Source: Rostratula benghalensis (Eukaryota > Chordata > Aves > Charadriiformes > Rostratulidae). Taken from it: DNA of 64,000 nucleotides. The DNA lies in NCBI GenBank assembly GCA_013399305.1, contig VXAI01000160.1, positions 633,159 through 697,158 of the forward strand, in the 5' to 3' direction. Under the pieces are notes generated by a model. It was not told the origin of the DNA and searched no databases. It worked only from the letters and a program-made list of their open reading frames with translations. Positions 12,852 through 26,492 of this stretch are shown here, piece by piece. Numbering within the stretch: the first letter of the stretch is position 1; each line of letters begins with the position of its first letter. The position numbers were made by a program, and so were the translations under genes.

Positions 12852-15124
12852 AACCCCAAAAAAGCCCAGAAAACCAAAGCCACAAAGAAACAGAAGAGTG
12901 AAGAGCCGGGTCTGAAAAGTACAAGTGAAATACTGACGTGACAAATTGCGCTCTGTGTCCGCTTCTGCAGCTGCCTTCCCTCCTCTACTAGCGATGCAGT
13001 TGTGATACAGTGAGGTTTGCTTGGATTGCTTGGATGCTCAGCCACTGATCTGATACTCGTAGCCTGACCAGCAGGAATCGCTGTAGAACACCATATTCCT
13101 TCAACTCCAGCTGCTGGAAGGAAATATTGTATAGGAAACTTGATGTTTAAATTATCTAAAAAGCCCAACGTTCTGCCTTGGTAACTTGTCTACGCTGGGT
13201 AGATCATGCTACCATCCAGCCTAGCCAAAAAGAGCTCTGGGTCATATTTAAGGGCAATATTAACCTGCCTACCATTCACATGAACCGCCATCTCGTGTCT
13301 GTGCTTTTATGCAAGGGGTGGTGATGACTGAAGTCATCAAAAGGAAACACTTCTATCATCCACCAAAATTGGAGAAATGTAGCTTGGAATCATCCCACAA
13401 TGTGGAACAAATTCCTTGTCATATCTGTTAGGAGAAAAAAACATGCAGGTAACGTTATGCTAATAGAGGCCCTGCAAAATTAATGTTAATCTACACCATT
13501 TGTAATTTGAGCCAGAACTCCCGAACTCTTGGATCCTCAGGACTGCAGAAAAATTTGAAAAGATACACCAATGGGCCACACTAAACTTTAAGACAGGAGT
13601 GTTTGGCCTGGTATCTTCCAGGACCTCTTTCCAGAACGAAATTCTAATTGTTCTTGGCTACATTCCTCTCTTCCCATTCCCCAATGTTGCTGATTTGCTC
13701 AGGTTGAAAACTGAACCAATTCAACCAGGGTGAGTTTTTTGTTGTCAAGTGAGCAGCAAACTTGTCAAAATCAAATTTGTAAAGAGGAAGCAAGTTGAAG
13801 CTTCTCGGTGTGTGGCAATTCTTCCGGAACAGGGCAGGCGACACGCAATCTGGGACAGCCCCTGGGGACAACAGATCAATGAATGCTTGCATGGAGATGT
13901 TGCCTAAGTAAACACGGTCACAGGGTCTTGTTTCACAAGTGTGTCTTCCTATTACTTGAGTAGTAATAGGATGCTTTTTGGTACAGTAAACTCTGGGTAC
14001 CTTATGGCTACCTCATTGACTTAGAAAACCTGAGAGCTACAACTTAATGAGCCAGAGTGCAAAGCATGAGATTTGGCATGAAACAGATGCAAGGGGTGAA
14101 TTGTTTTCAAACATGAGGTTGCCCTCAGGGGCATATCTACATTTCCAGCTGTATATTTGTGCAGGAGCTCCATATGGTTGCGTGAGTAGTGCATGTGCAG
14201 TACATTTTGTTCTGCAATCAGTGTCCATGGGTTTCATTTCACTATATCCTGCATCAACACAAATTGCTGATAAACGCTAAGTTCTGGTCAGCTGCCCCAT
14301 CAAGCATTGCTCCATGCCATCCCGGATGTTTTCAGGAAACCTGTGAACATTCTGTATGCTGCCCTAGATAGCATGGGACATCTTGGGCCCACCAGTGTCA
14401 TCCCTGCAGCTCTACTGCTCCGGAAAATGGGTGCCTTTTTAAAATTCTGTTTCCTTGCATGGAGAAAGCCTTGATGTACTCAGTGGTCTTTGTGTATAAA
14501 CAGGGGACTGGTGAGTAGCTGATTCTTAATGAGAAATACATAAGCAATCAGCCAGTCCTACCTCTACAGATGGGTCAACCCAAAGCAAGCACCAGGTGCT
14601 GGGGGTTCAGAGGGGTAGGATGGCTGGGAAAGTCCTCCATTACATCAAAAGCTACTTGTCTTGGGCTGTGGGAAGAGCTTGCTGCAATGGCCTGCCAACG
14701 TGAGAACTCCCGCCTGTAGCCTTTGTTCTTTGCAAACTTGCTGCCTATTGTTTGCTAACCTATTTGGTAGAGGATGATGATGATGCATGACAGGGGAATG
14801 TGCAATACCCCCATAAGTGTCTTTGCCCATCATTAACTGGCAAATGGGAAGTTGTTCATGAGTAGACACATCTGGACTTCCGGTGCTGCATGATGCTGGA
14901 TTCATCTGCTAGGAAGGGAATGGAGGGCACAACAGAAAATATTGTTATAGAATTTTTACATTTCATATTACACATGCACGTGGTTCTGGCTGTCTTAACT
15001 CACGAGGTGTATAAAATTACAAAATGTACACACATGGGCAGTAAGAATAAAAGAGGACCTGAAGCTGTGTCATCTACATCAAAGTTAAATACCTCATAGC
15101 ACAGAAAAGAGTTGGCAGCTGGAG

Positions 15125-15415
15125 GATATGGTCAGGGCTAAAGGTCTGGGGTACTATGCAAAAGGTGAAGAGATATTGCACGTTTGCTGACTCTCGCACT
15201 GCTGGCTCTAGAGGGCAGCCCATGAAGTTATCATATAGCATGTTTAAAATGTACAAAAAAAGAGTAGTATTTTTTCCAACAGGAATGTATTTAAGCGATG
15301 GAACTAATTGCCACAGGCTGTTGCAGAGGCTGAAGGTATTAATGGATACAACAGATTCCTGGAAGCCAAGTAGCATTGGAATCAATCCTTTCTGGAAACT
15401 CTGAAAGATCTCAGT
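15125..15415 (+). mobile_element. Old CR1/L3-like LINE 3' UTR remnant
   Basis: The segment with CCCATGAAGTTATCATATAG, GGAACTAATTGCCACAGGCT and ATGGATACAACAGATTCCTGGA resembles the 3' UTR of ancient CR1/L3 elements, in which 'lacks support, element shortened' decay is usual. It is much more diverged than the other CR1 copies in the window, suggesting an older insertion. Confidence 0.5.
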
Positions 15416-15839
15416 TGCTGGTTGCTGGAAAACACAAGGGGAAAGGTCATGCTACACACACACTGTGTGTTTATACTCTCTTAAACTTCAGCTGCAGAGT
15501 GCTGTCAAGGCCAGATGTGGTGCAGCACAGACTTTCAGTTTGAGCTACTGTGACTGCTGTGACATTCTTAGGGTTTCAGATTCCCCAGCCATCATGGATA
15601 TTTCTCTGTGATGTTGCAAGCCCCAGTCCAGTCCCTGATTGTTGGATGGGGTGAAGGGTCTTTAGAAGATCTCAGAGTGTTCTTCATTACATTTATTTAT
15701 TTTTTTTTTAAATCAGGAAGTTTTTTCCCATACATTTATGTCTTGTTTTTTCTCATGATCAGGTCCAGAGTACATTTTGTCCTTGGCTTACAAAGCGTTT
15801 ACTGGCAAAAAGGTTAACTATTTCCCAAGTAAGCTGCAG

Positions 15840-15857
15840 TGTGTGCATATGCACACA
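15840..15857. repeat. Perfect 18-bp palindrome
   Basis: TGTGTGCATATGCACACA is perfectly self-complementary. Its core TGCATATGCA resembles the palindromic POU-dimer (MORE) site ATGCATATGCAT. A 14-bp relative is at 57698-57711. Confidence 0.6.
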
Positions 15858-15969
15858 ATGAAGCAAGTTGCAGGACAGGAAAGTAAAGACAGCGCCCTGT
15901 GATCAAGGCTGAAAGTTGCCGAGAAATATCTTCGTATCATGAGAACTGCTGGCTGTGATGTGGGCTAAT

Positions 15970-16060
15970 ATTGAAAGACATGCAAAGAACAGAGGATTTG
16001 CATGAAGGGATGGAGCTGCAGAATAGGTTTTGAACAGGCCAAATCCAAATCTTCATGAAT
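15970..16060. repeat. Unidentified dispersed repeat, copy 2
   Basis: Matches 9780-9880 (AGAGGATTTGCATGAAGGGA, TTTTGAACAGGCCAAATCCA). On the minus strand it reads DLDLACSKPILQLHPFMQIL. Flanks differ from copy 1 beyond about 95 bp, so this looks like a mobile or dispersed unit rather than a segmental duplication. Confidence 0.65.
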
Positions 16061-19000
16061 GAACCAGGCACGTGGCTGAGAGGCCTCCCTAAAGTGGTAC
16101 CAAGATGGAGAAGGATACAGCTGAACCACCAACAACAGTTTATCCTGGATTTGTACTGTTCTGTGCACTGTCTGTCTTCTGTGTCCTGGTCCTACTTCAG
16201 CTCACCTTTTACTGTGGCTGTATCAGCAAGTAACTTACCTCTGTACAAAATAAAGCTTCTTTTAACAGCAAAGGATAATAAAGTCCCTCATCTCAAATAT
16301 GTGATCTCTGCTATAAGCAGCCTGAGCATGACTGACAAGGGCTCTGGGAGGACAGAGGTCTGCAGAGAAGTGAGCATTATGGAGGAGACCAGGTTAAGAA
16401 ATATGTAAGAATATGTGTCCAAGGCATAACAGAACTTGACTCAGAGTACGGGTGAATTTACACCCACTTTGCTGCAGGTAAACTTGCCCCCTGTCTAGAA
16501 AAATCTGTTTCTGAATGATGCTTGATAATGCGCATAAAATACAGGGTTTTCAAACCCCACATTTTGTTGGTTGAACATGAAACAACTGAATTCAAAGCAA
16601 CTTGAGTTCACCCATGACTAATCCTGAGTCAGGCATAAGCCTTGTAGAACGTGTAGTATCTCTAGTCCACTTTTCCTCCTGTGCACCAACTTCTGATGAA
16701 AGCTCCTCTTACAAGAAAATCAAAGGTAACCCATGAACAGAATCCTTTCCTCAAGGTGCTGTTTCTTCACCTTCTAGGAAGCACAACCTCAAGGAACAGT
16801 TCTGCCAGGCACTTTTCATGATTGCAACATCAGAAGGTTTTGAAACACTCATTCAAGTAGAGCGTTAAAACCAGTGGCTGGCTACATTTCTAGGAAAACA
16901 CTGCGTATCTCCCTCTAGCAGACTGCAGTGCCAGAAAATTTCAGCCCTTTTTTCTGTTCCACCAAACCTTTGGAAATAAGAATAATTTGATGATTTGAGG
17001 ACATACTAGAAAAATCCTTCTCTGGTGTTATAGTAGTGACTCTGGAAAGTGAAGAAGTAAATTTAGCCGAAGACAAAGAGACAAGTGGTCTGAGCAGGCT
17101 TTTGAGAGTAACATCCTAGTTCTGATGGCTCCATGAGTGCCTAGCTGCAGGGGCTCTACAAGAGGCTGTCAGCCTCCAATAAACATGGTGTCACCAGCAA
17201 AATCATTAATGCATTTTGATCTGAAATGACACAGCACTGCTGATGCTGGGTTTTTTTGGGTTTTGTTTTTTTTTTTTTTGGTGTGTGTTGCAGAGCTATA
17301 TAAAGTAAATAGTTTTTAATGTAGTCCTGGCATTCTCACTATACATGTGAATTTCTCTGAAAAGCTATTAGCTGTTTTATGAATAAGTAAGCTTTTTTTC
17401 AGCTGGTATTTTGCTGCAAAATAGCTTTGAGTTTCTGCAAACATTTGCCAGTTTACACTAACCACTTCTAGCCAGATTTCTGTGGTGTCCCCTGGCGAGC
17501 AGACAGCGTCCTGTAGCTCTTCTCCTTTGCATGGGGCAATGAAAGAACAGACAGTAGAGCAGGAATGTAAAGCCCACAGGGCTTTCATTTCCACCCTTCT
17601 TCTGGGGACTTGTACAATTGGAATACAACCCTTTCCTCTCAGCAGGTGGCAGCCTCTATATTTCTCCATGTATGGAGAGAGAGATATATACCATGTCTCA
17701 ATCTACAAATAGAAAGAGAGAGAGAGTTTCTGACCCTAAAAATTACCATTGGACTGCCAAGGAGTGTATGACTTTTTATCTTTTATCTCCACCATTTTTC
17801 TTGGATACTTTAAAATCCAGACAAAGATCCTGTGACTGCTGCATGGGACATGTAATTACAACCGTCTCATCTCAGGCCAGGTTCATAAACATGTTGTGAA
17901 ATGGGCAGCAGCTCTGCACCCTTGTTGCTGGGTGCTGTGACCTTGCTGGGCTGAGCTGGCCATTTGCAACTTCAAGGGAGCCAGAGATAGTTAAACCTTC
18001 CAAACAGTGCTATCATATCGTCGTGGTGTTAAATGGTTAAATCCAGTTCCCCATTTTTTTTCTTTTATTCCTGTAACTATGGTATCAAGCCAAGAACTGT
18101 ATCAATTATTCATACATCCTGACGAAACCACACTTCCTGGGAAGCCTATTCACGAGAACATGTACGTTAACCAAAATAGTAACTTGTAAAGGTCCTGAGA
18201 TCTTTCAGCTTTCCGTGAAGACAAGGGGATGGCTCAGCAGTTATGAGGAGGTCACGTTTGATGATCTCAGGACTCTACTGGGTCCCCAGTGAAATAAATG
18301 CTCCTGAGATAACAGATCCTGGAACCTACAGCCAGAAGGACCAAAGGGATCACAGTTTTGTTGGGAAGGAGTCTCTCAATCCAAGGATGTTTTGAAGGAA
18401 AACCCACGAGTTTCTTGCAGTCTTTCACTACAGTTACCCAAATTTTCCTGTACATGGTAAACCCTCAGGTTGGGTTCTCCAGTTATCTAAGTCTGAATGA
18501 ATGCTCTTCCAGCTTGCAATTAAAGAAAATTTGCATAGCAAAGCAATATTGTTGTTAAAAATCCTTCTTTTTTTTTAAAATACAGAGTTGATAGCAATGA
18601 TTTAAACAAATAACATTAAATATTGTTTTGACTTCCTATCATGTGTAAAATCCTCCCAAAAATCTTTAAAAAACAGTTGCTGCAATAAAAAGTTCCCTTT
18701 TCAACCAGTACAGAACACCACATGCTGGAGAAGGGCTTAGCTCTGCACATTTGAAGTCTGAAATCCTACTATGATTATTTATGTTATAACAGAAGCCTCC
18801 AAGCTCAGCTGTTTTTATTAAAATAAATGTATACAGTAGCATGAATGAATGGTACAGAATATTCCTTTATTCAGTGCTTTACAGTGTATGTGCACCATCT
18901 GAACAGATAAATAGAAGATAAAAAGAAAGACTAAGCCTACCTCATCTTTATTGCCAGCATATGTGATCCTGTAGCATCACTTTAGGTGCTCTTCCTTTTC

Positions 19001-21790
19001 TTCTCTAGGAAGAAAATGGCTATATTGGAATTTTTTTTTTCTTCTGAACTGACTTGATTTCTCCTAATTCCTGCTTTCAGATACATTGATGACACCCTCT
19101 CCCCCCATCCCCAGCCCTTGTTGAGATGCAGAATCTGTTGCACCTACTAATTTGTTATTAATTTATTTGTAACTCACTTGTCCATTGTATCACTAATCCA
19201 GAATGAGTCTAATCTTGTCTTTATTTTTCTCTAATAATTCTTGACACCAGGCAGAATTGCTGACCATTGTAACACTAAACACAGGACAAACACTAAGGAA
19301 GAATGCCAAGTACAACAGAAATTTTGGTGTCTTTATTTCTATACCGCATCCACTGTATATGTTTTGCACTGTCCCCTCCACCCAACTCCCTCCCCCTGCC
19401 CCCAACACAATGAATTGAGAAAGTGGAGCAGGAAAGAAATACCTTAGGAAACTGCATCCACTAAGTGTATTTCATACTCCTTCATAAAACAAGTGTGTGA
19501 AATAGATAGAATATTTACCACCTGCATTAAATAAATTACTTCTTGGTGAGACAAAGATTTCATTCAGGAACATGTAATAAAAAATTAATGGTTAATATTA
19601 TCCTCCCAGTACACCCACAGTAACGTATGATCCATCCTAGCTTAATTTTTCCCTAATCATAGGGCATACATTTGTCACCATTTTTCATAGCTATAAAGTT
19701 ACTTTTTAATGATTAAATTTAAGTTCAGCTGACAAAAAGGCAATTGTGAACAAAAAATCTTTGTCAATCTGTTTTTTCTCTTTGCTTCTGGAATTCCCTC
19801 TTTGCAGTGTTAACTGCTTAAACCAAGCACCATAACTGATTTAGAGATCTTGTGTTGTACCTGTTGTTCTCCATCAGGTAACTCTACACAACTTCATGTT
19901 CCTCAGCTGGACACGTTTGCTCCCCTGTCTACTGTTACCATGGGCTTTTTGTAATCACTGCTGTGCTTTTAAATACCTCTACACTTTTCACACACAAAGA
20001 CCACGGAGAGCATTAGGTTACTTCATATATGGAAAGACTTCTCATGCTTGCAGGCAGGCAAACACTGTGATTTTGGAAACAGAGGCAGGGGGAAAAAGGC
20101 TACTCAGCAAGCTCAGTACCCCTACTGACTCACTGCCTGCGGTCTGAGAACATGCCATAGCTGTGGGAAATGTCTGCTCTCTGTTCTCCTCAGCATCAAT
20201 GGCTCCCAGTCAGCCCCACTGGACAGTCTCGCCACGGTGAGTGACCATGTGGGTGCTGCAGCTTTGCCTAGAGCCCTGCACTGAAGCACAGTAAACAATG
20301 TCTGCTTATTCCATCTGAGCAGTGGGGATGGCTGGTAGCCTGGGGAAGTGCTCAGGCTGAGCTGTGAGCTGTGGTCCACCTGCCTTGTCAGTCATCATCC
20401 GCAGGTCTGCAAAGAAGTACACATGCATCCGTGCTCGCATTTCAGCAGTGAACCTACAGATTTCACTTTCAGCGTGTAATTAGGAGCATCTGAGGCTTTA
20501 CACTAGTGAAGTCACTATGTGACACACCAAGAACAAAACTCAGTGTGTCTATACATAATTTTATCCATGGGAGAAGGGAGGGTGGTAGGAGATTTTTTTA
20601 CAGAGGCATTTGGACGTGGTGATGGTGAGACTGTCACAATTTAGCAGCTTAGATTACCCTCTCCAGGTCAGTGTATAGGGGCTGACACTTTACAGCTTTC
20701 AAGAAACTCAGCTTTGCAACAATCCTCCTTCACTGCTTGTCTATGTTGCATCATTTGTCCAAGGATGGTCTTCTCCCTCAAATAAAAAGCCAGAAAATCC
20801 CACTTTTTTAGAAATTATTTCTTTATTTTGCCATTCTGAAACTGTGTGTTCACAGGCAGCACAGATAAAGATAAAGAAGATAAAGACCTCCCAGTGTCCC
20901 AGACCAGTATTGCAAACATGGGTGACAAGCATGACTGATGCGAGGGAGTCCCCTTGCCCAACACAAACTCCATTTGTGGTGAGGGCAGGTAAGGCACTTT
21001 TTGTTGCTTGAAGTGCTTCTGGCCTCATTGATGCCAGCTCTGGGCCTTTCTAGCCATTGTTTTGTTCCCTTGCAGCCTGAGAGCTTCTACAATGAGGGCC
21101 TCCTCCTCCCTTCCCTTTCCAGCTCTTGACAGTGTAATTATTCTTCACTGCCTGCCTGGTTTCTTTTGCAGTGAAAGGGCCTGTGGAAATCCCAGGAGCC
21201 CATGGAGTAGTGGGGAGGCAATCTCTAACCAGGCTCTGGCCAATTGCACACTCCCTCATGACAAAGTGTTTGTCTCTTGGCCCATCTCCTGTTTCTCCCA
21301 GTCAGTCATACGCAACTGGTATATGACAGCACTTATTTCCCCAGAGAAGCATACAAAATCCTGAATTCTTGGCATCTGTCATGAAACGGGTTAATTCTGC
21401 TGTTTAGTCTTTCTCTTTCTGTCCCATGTATTTGGTGTTTCCCAGAGCTGGATAGCTTCTTTAATTCCCTTTCCACTTCTGTGCTCCCCAAGAGCCCATT
21501 TGGGAACTGTGCACAAGGACATTATAAATTATTAAAAACAGGTTTGCCCATATCAGTAAAACCCAAGAACATGTGTTGGTGCAATAGTTGTGGTTTACTT
21601 TGCATCTGCTTGCCAGTCAGCTTTCAACATTCAATATTTCTTAATGCCTCACTATCTTATTCTTATGTGAACAAGAGAAATTTTCTCTTATTTTTAATCA
21701 CACGTAGCTGTTTCAGCCAAACTGAATAACCAGCAAAATGTGTGAGTGCAGTTCCTGGGGGCCAAACATTATCAGCCACAGGGTAACTCC

Positions 21791-22095
21791 ACAGAATCAC
21801 AGAATGGTAGGGGTTGGAAGAGATCTTTGGAGATCATCTAGTCCAAACCCTCTGCCAAAGCAGGCTCACCAAGAGCGGGTTGGACAGGAATGCATCCAAA
21901 TGGGTTTTTACTGTCTCCAGAGGAGACTCCACAGCCTCTCTGGGCAGCCCGTTCCAGTGCTCTGTTATCCTCAAAGTAAGGAAGTTTTTCCTTACGTTCA
22001 GATGGAATTTTCTGTGTTCCAGTTTGTGCCCATTACCTCTTGTTCTGTTGCTGGGCACTCACTTGGGTGAGTTCCTCCTCCAAGACAGATATCAG
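21791..22095 (-). mobile_element. CR1 LINE fragment, minus strand
   Basis: Starts CACAGAATCACAGAATGGTA and runs through the reverse-complemented 3' UTR (CTCCAGAGGAGACTCCACAG, TCTCTGGGCAGCCCGTTCCA, AAGTTTTTCCTTACGTTCAG). Well preserved over about 300 bp; the open frames here are repeat-derived. Confidence 0.93.
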
Positions 22096-25000
22096 AACCT
22101 AGGAGCCACTAGAAAAAGCTGGCACCTTAACTGTCCCTTACAGAAATGGTTTTATCCCCACTCCATCACGTCAGAATTTCCATTTCCCCTTCCAGGGGAC
22201 TAGGGATAATGAACAGAAATACCCTGTTCGTGGAGGCCTTTTGAAAGCCTCTGTTGCAAGGAACTGCCAGAACCCTAAATATTACTTGAGATTTTGGTTA
22301 CTTTTTGGGGATGTCCTAGGAGGGCAAAATCCTTACCCCTAAATGTGGGAAGGCAGCTGCGTGTAGCCCTGGTGCGGGAAATAGCGATCTGGTGAGATGA
22401 GCAATGGGTGAGACATACGGGGTATAGCCTGGTCTTCAAGTTAGGAATTTCACAGCTATTCTCCAGTGTCTTGAGCTGTATAAATGAATCATCAGCACAG
22501 CGAAACCACAGAATGACACCAGCTTCCCTAAAAGAATCTCTCTCTCTATATATATAGCTGTTAGACTTGCTTATTTCTGTTTATAAACACTCAGTAATAT
22601 CTGACCGCAAAGTGACATGGCCTTCTCAACAGACGGCTCCTAAAAAAAGTACTGATTCTATCTTTTATTTCTTCCAGAGTTAGTTTAAACCAGACTTTGG
22701 CACCCCCAAGTACACTATTTTAACTTAAAGTCCTGGTACAAGTGCATGTGATTAGGATGTTTTCTGGGTAAAAAGCCAGATGCAGAAAGTTGATTGAAAG
22801 AGTTGATCTTTGTTAGGTGTATCTGAGGGCATTATGCTATCTGGTAACTGCATGGCTCCTCTATAGATAGGTGGTTTTAATTTAGTTTTCTAAGGCAGGT
22901 CAGCATATATTGTTGCACTATAAACTCACATTGAACCTTTTAGCTTGCTTCAGCTGTATTTTCCAAGGGGCTGTGCTTTCAGAGTTTGGAGTTTTAGTAG
23001 CGTGAGGAAAACTGGTCACTGAGGCTGTGTACAGATGGGAAACCCAAAGCAAAGCATTGCCTCACAGAGGGAAAGTCAGGCAGAACCCAGTCCTTACACC
23101 ACCACATGGTGGTGGACAATGAGAAGTTGACCAGTCGGCATCGTTGTAGCATTGGTGTGAGCAAGCTCAAGGATGTGCTGGACCTGGCCTAGACAACCTA
23201 GTCTTGGGTGAGGTGGCAGCAGAGGACAGGAAGTGGGGGGAAGGAAAGGGCTGGAATGTGGTGGGTAAAGGCCAAGAGGGGAGAGCTGAAGTGGCTGCAG
23301 TGGAGGGGTGTATTAAGGGCAGGGGGGCACAAATCTCCAGAAAAGCAGGCGATGCCAGTTCTGCTGCTCATTGAGCAGCTTGCCGGTGGGTGGCTTGGTT
23401 GCCCAGTGAATGCAATGAATGTGTTTGCAGTAGTTGGTAGGTACAATCTCTCCAAAGACATCAAACCTAACTTCCTGCAGTTTTGCTCATTTTGAGTGTG
23501 GCGAATATCTGGGTTACTTGCCTGGCTCTTGTCACCAGGGTTACCGTTAGAGACTCCCACCTTTTTTGTGTAAGTCACTCATATAGTAACAGCCTGAACT
23601 TAGATGTCATATAACATAGGTCACCCAGTCAGATAGCCCTTATGTCTGTTGGCCATAGAGTGAAGTGAAAAGGGAAGGACTGAAATAACTTTATAATTCA
23701 TTAGGTCAGATTCTCAGAATGAAGTGTGTGTGTGTGTGTGTGTGGGTGTCCAGGAAGCAAGACCAGTCATTTTGTAGCCCAAATGGGGGAGTTTATCATC
23801 AATGGTGATGAGTTCTTTCTTTTCACTAAAAGACAAGGGAGCACTACGGGGCAGTCACTAACTTTAGGTGCATTATCAGCCTTTCAAGTTTACGGATAAC
23901 AGGATTGCTTAGGGAAAACTGGGCAGGCATATGTGGGGCTTGTAGCTGCAGAGACTCTTGAAATGACTGCATTGATCAAGGTATAGAAGCTATAAAGAGC
24001 ATTACAGATTGAAATACAGGGCTCCGTGATTTTTTTCTTCTTGCTTCATTTATGAAGTCACTGTAATACAGTGGATCTTGCCTGCAGAAACGAATAGGTG
24101 CAATACAAGCATATGACACATCCCCAAAGATTGCAATATATTAATAGATGTCATCATCTGTGTGTTTCTTCTCTCCATAGTAGATGGCAGGATGGTCTCA
24201 AAACCTGATGATTTTCCATTTCTTAAACAATATTCCGTGGTCTCTGGTATAACCGAGACTGATACTAGTTAAAGAAGGACTTAATAAATGATGTTAGGGC
24301 TAAATAAAATAAAATAATTTTAAAAAAGGTTCTTAGAAGCTTATTGCAATAAACATCTGTGTTGTTTTTATTGCTCAATATTTATTTGCTTAGTGAGAGC
24401 TCCACAAAGCCTGAGCCCTAGGCTAGGACCCCAGTGCTCCACACCAGGGCTGTTCAGCTGAGTTTTTTTTTTTTGAAGTCCGGAGAGGGGAGGATATTCT
24501 ACTGAGCTCTGCTAGCAGACACCTGTGTGCTGACTCCCAGGTCCAGCCCACCACCCCCCATTGCCTTCCTGTGCTAGCAATGAAGCACTGCAGGACAAGT
24601 GCTCCCCAAGGGATCAAGAGACTTTGAGGAGTCAAGTAAGAAATACGGGGTTGCCTGCACCAGGCACCACGTCAGGACAAACTGGCTTGTGGTCCAGTTC
24701 CAGAATGAAGTCCTCTGCTAGACGGCCTTCTCCGAAATAGGTGGAGGCCAACGCTGCTGTAATTCATAACCCATTTCTTACCCCTTCTGCTCATAAGCCT
24801 GGATGCCATAATCTGCTTATATCTGTTAATTCTTCATACTCCATTGCCAAGAGAGCCTTAATGTAATCTGTGACACTGGGATGGATGCTATGGAAGGAAA
24901 GGGGAATCAACCCATTTGTGATTCACGAGCAATCTGGGAAATCACAAAAAGGTTTATGCTATCCATGGAGAACTTGCTAAACCACATTGTGCGAGGATTG

Positions 25001-25284
25001 CAGTTATTTAGCTGCTGACTGTGCTGCAGGACACCTTTAGTTACCCATGAGAATTTTTTATTTGAAGTAGAGCGTGAAATAGTCATGTGAAGACATGAGT
25101 GTATGCGAACTACCATTCGTCAGAAAAAGGGAAATTTAGTCATATATTTAGCAGTCATTTCCCCTTTTTTTTGGGAAATCCAAATACATTTTTTTCCCTC
25201 TCTCTGTGTCTCTGCTTCTCTAGTCCTCACTCTACGGAAGGAAAGAAAGATGGGTCTAAAATGTCGTTTGGTTCTGACACAAAT
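22096..25284. other. Sequence upstream of the inferred IL1R2 promoter
   Basis: No gene recognised. Includes the (GT)n at 23724 and a short (TAAAA)-like tract near 24300. Likely upstream regulatory territory of IL1R2, but no specific element could be assigned. Confidence 0.45.
23724..23745 (+). repeat. (GT)n microsatellite
   Basis: About ten GT dinucleotides in a row. Confidence 0.9.
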
Positions 25285-25413
25285 CTGATTGGGCAACAAG
25301 AGACAAATTTCCGCTGTGGGTTGTGCTAAACCCTTTATAAAGTCCTCACTAGCAATTTTCAGTCTTAAATCTTTTCATGAGAAGCTAATGGCTGAAAGAC
25401 TGCTGAACCACAG
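25285..25413 (+). promoter_or_regulatory. Candidate IL1R2 core promoter and 5' non-coding exon
   Basis: CTGATTGG (25285-25292) is an inverted CCAAT (NF-Y type) box. TATAAA follows at 25336-25341, and TCAGTCT with its A at 25361 fits the initiator consensus. About 53 nt further on is a perfect donor, CAG|GTAAGT (exon end 25413). This would give a short untranslated first exon spliced to the acceptor ending at 27657. The A at 25361 is slightly close to the TATA box (25 nt), so the true start may be a few bases downstream. No transcript data support this; it is inferred from motif order and spacing. Confidence 0.45.
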
Positions 25414-26394
25414 GTAAGTGAATTTGATGGAAATTTGGGAATGAAAACCACCCTTAAACCCTCAGGTTGTGTAGGGCTTATGGAGATTGCTAGGTACTAC
25501 ACCAAAGGGACTGGAAAGCTCTGAACAAAATAAACCAGCATTTTCATCAGGCAAAGGATCTAACAAGAGACAAACTCTCCTGTTACAAGGTATTACATGT
25601 GAACCATGGGGCTTGTTAATGCTGCAGAAACCCCGCCCGAGCACCTAGAGAAGGGCTACAGCTCCATGCCAATGCCCTGGAAACCTGTGCAGATCTAGTG
25701 GTAGGGGAGACAACCCATGGTTATGAAACAGTACTATTGAGCAAGAGGTTGGCTTTGTGGTGTTGTAGACATGACAATTAGCTGGAAATAGTTGATTATA
25801 GTCAAACTGTCAGTTGTCAGACAAATATAGCTATGAGAACAGCTAGGAATTTGGATTAAAACTGGATTATAAATATGAGCATGATCGGATACACAGAAGA
25901 TGGCTGAAGGTAAGTACCTATGAATATGACTCTGTTGTGTTGATATAAATATATTTTTGCTTTTGGATAGTTTGTCCATTTGAAGTAGTTGTCCAGCCAT
26001 TTAAAATTAATCCTATGGCACAATTATAGTGTTAGGCTAACGCTAAATGCATGCAACATATATCTGTATATAAAATGGAAATAGTATGTATCACATACAT
26101 GTATGTACTGTCTTGCACATAAATACCTTGAACAGAGAGTAAATTGGCGCCTATATAGCATGTTTTAATTATTTTTGCCTGTGGTACACTGAGGTAACAC
26201 GTAGTCAACTGAGTAGCAGCAGCTGAAACCTCATGGCAGACCAGAAAGCACCCAGTGCTGTGCACAGAAGTTGCCTGGCCATGCCAGGCTGATACAGATG
26301 ACAAATAATGAATGACTGGTGGTGGATAATTTTGTTTTCCCTTAGTGTGACCATGTCTGATTTTTAGGATGAGTTGTTCAGCATTTTCCTTATC

Positions 26395-26417
26395 TTTTTT
26401 TTTTTTTTTTTTTTTTT
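26395..26417 (+). repeat. Poly(T) tract
   Basis: An uninterrupted run of 23 T residues in the inferred first intron of IL1R2. Confidence 0.9.
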
Positions 26418-26492
26418 AAGTACAGATGGTAATAATATCCATGCTGAAAGCTCACTTGCACACCACCAGCAAAATGGGTGTGTATGCCATAG

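Larger units (their letters stand above)
8431..21790. other. Intergenic sequence, mostly unique
   Basis: Apart from CR1 pieces at 9012 and 15125 and the dispersed repeat pair, no gene was recognised. AT-rich stretches at 10590-10700, 11580-11800 and 18580-18920 look like plain unique sequence or possible regulatory elements. Short opposing open frames lack domains. Confidence 0.45.

Noticed and set aside
21738..22203. Several overlapping open frames on both strands
   Set aside because: They fall in a minus-strand CR1 3' UTR, which is non-coding.
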